Source of the DNA: Crambe crambe
Lineage: Eukaryota > Porifera > Demospongiae > Poecilosclerida > Crambeidae
NCBI GenBank assembly: GCA_963924555.1
Contig: OZ004583.1
Span: forward strand, 2,637,501-2,701,500
Direction of reading: 5' to 3'
Length of the DNA: 64,000 nucleotides
Shown: piece after piece, positions 58,340-64,000 of the stretch
How the letters are laid out: every line of letters begins with the position of its first letter
How positions within the stretch are numbered: position 1 is the first letter of the stretch
The notes under the pieces: model-generated
Told to the model about the DNA's origin: nothing
Database searches by the model: none
Seen by the model: the letters and a program-made list of their open reading frames with translations, nothing else
Position numbers and translations under genes: made by a program

Positions 58340-61300
58340 ATGTTATTTTATGCCCACCTTCTCTTGTGCATCAGTCAAGTGTCTCAAGGCTCGGAGCTGT
58401 TGCTGTTTAGTTATTCCTCCACCTTGCCCCAGGATCCACTCTATGGAGTGAGGCTGGAGAGTGCAGTGCCTGCAGTGGACCTGGCCCTGGACTACATCAA
58501 CAATAACTCCTTCCTTCTGCCTGGATATAACCTCACCTACTACTCAATAAAATCATTGAAGGTATCACAGGCAATGTTGATAAAATTAATGCTTGATCAT
58601 TATTACGTATTAGAAACCATATTTCCTGAAACTTTGCCCGGCCTGCAGTTATAGAATTGGTATCACTAGCTAGCCTACCTGCTGCTGTGGGTTTCCCAAG
58701 GAACAGGTGAAGTATCCATTTTCCCATAGCTATAAATTCCCATAGAACTAAAAATAAACAGCGATAACTGTGAACATAGCTAACTGGTTCATTTAGTTTT
58801 TGACTCTAGCTATACGGCTGTGTATGAGTTTCATGTTCTTGTGTTGATTGGTCTCTGAGATGGATCTAGTTATATGTGGGCTGGTCTACGTAGCTTCCGG
58901 AATCACTAGCTTGTGTAGCTATATGAGATTGGCTATGTGTGCATCATGCATGTAGCCCTCTGTTATTATATCCAGTCGCTACACCAATCTCAAAGTGGGG
59001 CTATTCCGAACAGTGGGTAATTCCATATTATTCAAATATTTCAGGGCTGGATCCAGGGGTGGGGTTGAAGGGAATGCAACCCCCCCCCCCCCCCCCCTTT
59101 TGTTCCCAAGCTAAGCCTCTAGCTAAAATGGTGCACAGTCTGTGTAGCTAGTGCCCCAGAAATTTTGACCATGTGCCCATCCATACATCATTTTTAATTG
59201 GCAATTAATTTTGTGTTTCTGTTCTTGGTGGTGGAACACTGAAAGTAGTGATCACAGATGAATGGTGTTACCGACTACACCATGGATTAATTTGAGCTGT
59301 GATTTTCAATAGGATTATATATCTCTGGTATGGAATATTCTACTGGGCCCATTTTTTTCCGTATGGAACCATGCAACTATTATGAGGTTTATGGAACAAA
59401 GTTACCTCATTAGTGAATGTTTATGTATGCATGACTGTACTTTGGCTTGTCAGTAGTACTTCCAAAGTCACACATTAGATAACAGTGCATACTAGCTAAC
59501 TGTTATTTCTTTTACAAATTGCACTGTACTTTGGCTTGTACTTTCAAGGTCACATATTAGATAACTCCTTTAATAATCACATCTGTGACCATTCTTCAAA
59601 GAAGTCTCTCTATGTAGCTATGCATGACACATCAGTATTGCACTTTATTTTGGCTTGTACTTTCAAGGTCATACTATAGATAACAGTGCATATATACTAA
59701 CTGCTGTGCACTATGCACATGTCATTTGTTGTGGACTGCAATGTTACCCCCAAGCACCCTTTAATTTGACTCCTAGTCATGCAACCCCACCTATCTAAAA
59801 TTCCTGGATCCAGCCCTGAAATTACTGAGACTTCTCAGCTCAATGTAATTTAGAGTTTTGATCATTTGGAATAGCCCCACCATTCGGAATAGCCCCGCTT
59901 TGCCTTTTATGTCTAGCCCAAGCTATATTTAAAACTGCAGTGTGACTCAAATCAAAGCTGGGTGGTCGCTTCAGATCTTGACTTTGGCATTCTAGGAGAC
60001 AGCTGTGAAGGTACACCTCAACCCTTGTCTGGAACATTGCAGGTATGTAGCTACTGTATATACGTACATACAACATGTAGTGGCGAAGCGACTGGTCAGG
60101 TTAGTCAGGTTTTAACCTGACCACTTTTTCATTCTGAGTGTTTTCCCCCTATATGCAAGGCATAACCACATGGCTAGCTGTATAAAAAAACCAGAAATCT
60201 AAATTTTTCTGGGGGTGGGTGGGGGGATGCCCCCTGCCCCTTTTTATTAAAGAGATAATGTGCAGTGGTTGGTGATATATAACTAATGTAGTGAAATTTA
60301 GGAACAGACCATATATTTTTCAGGTTGTCTTTACTCCATCATCACCCTCTGACCTCCCGGAAAGAAATGGCAGCATTTTCAGAGTCCACCCCACACCTGA
60401 CACATATGTACAAGCAGTGACTACTTTCGTGGAGCAGTTTAACTGGCAGCGTCTATCTGTTCTTACAAGTGAGGGCCTGTTTTTCAACGATGTAAGTTCC
60501 TCTGGCCCTTTATCATCATCATCATCATCATCATTATCATCATTATAGGTAATGGAAAGTATAGTTAAAATCAATGGAACTAAATTGATTGCCCCACCTG
60601 AAAATCCGTCCAATATTGTACAATTTGTAAGTTCAGAATCAGGACCATTCTTAATAACTATGTTGCTAAGTCTTCTTTAGCCACAGGATGTGAGAATATT
60701 CTTTCTAAACATGAACACAGTTCAAGCTACAAGGATAATGTGCCAGGTAGAATTATTCCCAGTACTTTTAACATTATGCTCGATTAGCTATTAGTCATAA
60801 GATTTTGTGGTTACTGGTAAATGTTTTTCTTTCACAATGATATTTCATGGTCACATTTACACTTTAGGCATATCTTTCCAGACTGCTGTTCCCACGATAT
60901 GTTTGGATAACTTATACTGGAAACTTCAATGCAACACTGAGCAATTTGCAAGGAATAGAATGCAACAGACAACAGATAGAACAGTTCCTGGATGGAGTGT
61001 TCATGCTAGAACCTACATTTAGCATGCAAAATTCTTCCCTCATTGCAGTACAACACGTAAGAGAATATGAAATGCATTCCTGATTAGTGATCTAGCTATT
61101 GTAGATAGCTATGTACCTAGGAAAAAAATCAAACGAAGGATCTTGGTTTATTTCGACTAGTGAAGCCTAATCTCTTCACTTTCTATTGTGTGCTGCCATG
61201 TCAACCAAGTAAACAGTTATCTGATAGTGTCCTTCAATTTACTAGCATGCAAGTAGGTCAATTACTTTTGGTTTCATGAATTTCAGGTAGCTACCTAGTA

Positions 61301-63108
61301 ATACGTACCTAAGGAACAAGATCTCTGTTGTTGTTTTTTGTTTGTTTTAAAGTTCAAAGTATACACTCTACAGCTACAGTGCTATAATTATTATTAGCTA
61401 TACATTATATCAAATGAAAGTGAATTTTATTAGCTGTAAAATGGTGCAAGTTGTAGCTAGTAAAAACAGTGAAAGATATGGCTAATTCAATATCCCTCAG
61501 TATAGTCTTCAACCGAGAGAAAAAATGAGTCATGGATTTTGGTACATGAGTTTTTAATAAAAGATCATGACTTCCCTGTTATTATATGTACTCAATACAA
61601 ATTTCCAACAAAGTTATATGCTTGAACTATGCACATACCAACATTATCTTCTACTAATCTGGATCATGTTTAACCGACAGTTTCTAATGGAGAATAATGA
61701 AAGAGTGAGTTCACTTCCCCTGGCACACTTTGCCTTTGATGCTGTCTTGACAATCGCAACTGCTTTGAATGACTCATTGGGTGATGATGATGATGATGGC
61801 ACTACTGGAGATTCAAGGAGTCCTCTTCTCCATTCTGTTCTACAGAATACCACCATTAATGGATTAACTGTTAGCAATAACATGTTAAGATAATTATTAT
61901 GTTATTAGCTGTTTCATGTGTTTTTTGTTTTTGTTTACGCTTCACATGTTTTTGTTTTTGTTTTTGTTTACGCTTCACATGTTTTTGTTTTTGTTTGTAC
62001 ATACAGGGTCTTATCTCCTTTGATTCCAGTGGTAATAGAATAGAAAACATTTTGGGAGTTAAGCAATTCAGAAGTCAAGGTATATAGATAAAATTATTAC
62101 ACATGAAGAAAATTAGACCTGCAATGATATTTATTGTGTATGACAGAGTCTGGTAGTACCAGAGCAGAGCTAATTGCAAGAATCACCATTAACACCATCA
62201 AAGGGTCTCAGTTCAACTTCACAAATGGAGAAAATGCTAGCACTACATTCAGAGGTGAAGTAAATTATAGCTAGGATATTACTGTAAATTATAGCTAGGA
62301 TATTACTGTAAATTGCAAGTCTACAACTTAATTAGCTACGTACGTACATACATTGTGTAAAAGGTAATACGTAAGTACACTGTATTGACCTGAAAATTCA
62401 AAGAGATACTTGAAAATTTAAACTGTATGTGGTGGCTATGTTGTATCCTGATTGGTATGTACAAGTAAGACTATAGCTGGCTCAGTTAGCAAGCTGAATA
62501 AGTTACATATTATATTTAAGTAGTCTGCAATAAAATTATAAGCGTGCATGATGACAAATTCTCGTGATTAATTTTAAGGCATGGACCTGTAGTGCATGGG
62601 GTCTGATCAAAAATACAATTAAGAAAGAGCTACACATTGCATTGCAAAGATTGAAGTAGCTAGCTACGTTTAATACTTCCTTTATTATTTGAAAACTGTA
62701 AACATGTTTGTTATATAATTGTCTTTCCCTTATCTGATTTCATCTCTGGTCATGCATCCCTTTACCTGTCTGTCTCACTGACAGGACCAATTCCTCATGA
62801 TGGTACACCTGAAAAGCGATTTCAAACTCAACCAATACCATTGATAGTCATCTACTACATCATTGCCACACTGGGTATTATTTGTGCTGTCATATGTCTG
62901 ATCTTCACCATTGTCTTCAGGAAAAGAAAGTATGATTACAATGACATCTAATAGTATTATAATGGTATCACTGGACTCTAGGGTCATAAGGTCAACAAGT
63001 CCTAATCTCAACTATTTCATAATTATTGGAGCGATCATCATATTTTCATCCGTGTACATTCGTCTTCTACCACACAGATCAATGGATTTCATCTACTTTC
63101 TGTGCAGC
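58340..63108 (+). CDS. GABA-B-like class C GPCR, receptor gene 3 (runs off the window)
   Basis: Exons in the window: 58340-58561, 59941-60042, 60324-60491, 60549-60626, 60681-60746, 60868-61056, 61681-61869, 62007-62079, 62147-62254, 62785-62929, 62982-63108. They match receptor gene 2 exon for exon and are very similar in sequence (for example GLISFDSSGNRIENILGV in both). The signal peptide is MLFYAHLLLCISQVSQG; a Met twelve codons upstream (58304) is less likely the start. The exon with the acidic run has five Asp where gene 2 has eight. The donor after it is gttagc, weaker than usual. Helices 1 and 2 are present. The four expected remaining exons (helix 3, helix 4, helices 5-7, tail) lie beyond 64000. 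It is a recent tandem duplicate of gene 2. Confidence 0.85.
59042..59818. mobile_element. 777-bp TIR element with CAGGGCTGGATCCAGG ends
   Basis: The ends are cagggctggatccagg and cctggatccagccctg. Internal cttggcttgtactttcaagg units occur about three times (59450-59690). No clean target duplication was found and there is no coding region. The C run at about 59079-59097 lies inside. hAT-like by terminus only. Confidence 0.7.
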
Positions 63109-64000
63109 GTAAGTCAACCACATAGCTAGCTAAAATTAATATTTCACATTCAACAATGAAAATAGATTAAGTACCATGACTGTAAAATGTAAAGGCTAAT
63201 TGAAAGCAGTTTAGAAGTAGAGAAGCCCATCCAGGCTCGATGAAAATATTTAGCTATAGCTAAATTTATAGTTATGAATAATAAGATCCTCATTATATAA
63301 ATTAATTTCCAGTGTAAAAATAACCGATGTGACCGTGCACACGTCACTTTAAAGATATCAAAATAGATTATTAAGTTAGCTGTGAGTGTCCGTCAGACTT
63401 CTGGCTGTATAGTGAAAGTATTAGCACCGAAGTGCTGAGACACATAAGTGACTATGGTACATACGTACATCTTACTGGTTGGGGAAATGCAAGTGGAGTG
63501 ATGAGCACACATGTTCAGTTTATCCAAGGTCATCACATTAATAATATACACTTAGAACATACGTATGTACATTATAATAATAGTACAGTTAGTCAACTCC
63601 CTATAGTGTGGGGCTTACTTTGTAAATTCGCTTGCCCATGCACATGCAAATTGTTATAATAATTATACATGCACTTTAAATGTATGACCTTAATACGGCT
63701 TACGTAGCTACGTAGCAAGGACCAGTGTGCAAGTGATCACTTGGAATAGTGAGATCACATAGGCAATCTGCACCAAGAGAACCAACATGAAAGCCATAGA
63801 ACCATGAGGGAAGTGGGTAAAAAGTTTAATATGTTTTAAAAGGCAGCAAGAGAACTTGCCTAAAGATAGCCTCAAACCCAGCCTCTTTTTTCCTTTTTTT
63901 TTTTTTTTTTTTGGCTCGAGGCTAGCCTAAAGAATGCTGTGAACAGTGAGAGCAGAGGTGTATTAACATCTTAATGATCATCTGAAAAAGCAGCAAGAGA
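63109..64000. other. start of next intron of receptor gene 3
   Basis: Donor gtaagt at 63109. The sequence is AT-rich with a poly-T run at about 63890-63912; aggcagcaagagaac occurs twice (63841, 63989). No exon was recognised before the window ends. Confidence 0.5.

Noticed and set aside
1..64000. tRNA, rRNA or operon-like features
   Set aside because: No cloverleaf, rRNA core or bacterial signals were recognised by eye; small RNA genes cannot be excluded without a covariance-model search.

Overview
This is eukaryotic, AT-rich, intron-containing DNA. Three things point to a demosponge: tandem class C GPCR genes of the GABA-B type with conserved introns, ankyrin-ROCO-Death proteins of a kind common in sponges, and a large beta-helix/multi-pass membrane protein. 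The species cannot be named from the sequence. Nearly all other sequence is transposon or fold-back repeat debris.

Layout. (1) 1-2290: repeats and a decayed RecQ-type helicase fragment. (2) About 2290-10790: duplication block 1, with ANK-ROCO gene 1 on the minus strand (five exons, 10008 to 2726) and, divergently, a decayed first exon of a GABA-B-like receptor (about 10275-10430). (3) About 10790-16020: two tandem copies of a repeat ending in a 447-bp near-perfect palindrome, each carrying a nested DNA transposon. (4) 17813-21625: intact single-exon beta-helix/multi-TM membrane protein gene (minus strand), followed to 26400 by decayed fragments of the same gene and a third palindromic repeat (23071-24795). 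(5) 26670-27840: remains of an element coding for a basic 23-residue repeat. (6) About 27960-37720: duplication block 2, with ANK-ROCO gene 2 (minus, 36732 to 28366) divergent from an intact GABA-B-like receptor gene. (7) 36904 to window end: three head-to-tail plus-strand GABA-B-like receptor genes (15 exons, 15 exons, and 11 exons before the window ends), less than 300 bp apart, with introns carrying MITEs and microsatellites.

Gene models were built by matching GT/AG sites and phase by eye. The spliced lengths of both ROCO genes and both complete receptor genes come out divisible by three, and homologous exons have matching phases between paralogues. The ROCO models add a short first exon, an N-terminal Death-domain exon and one or two small acidic/basic linker exons to the obvious 4.8-kb exon, giving Death-ANK(about 22)-ROC-COR-(probable Death). 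Such a protein would be a cytoplasmic GTPase scaffold feeding Death-domain signalling. The receptors would be seven-helix membrane sensors of small amino-acid ligands. The repeated divergent pairing of the two gene types, with 171 bp between start codons in block 2, suggests a shared promoter region, but that is inference.
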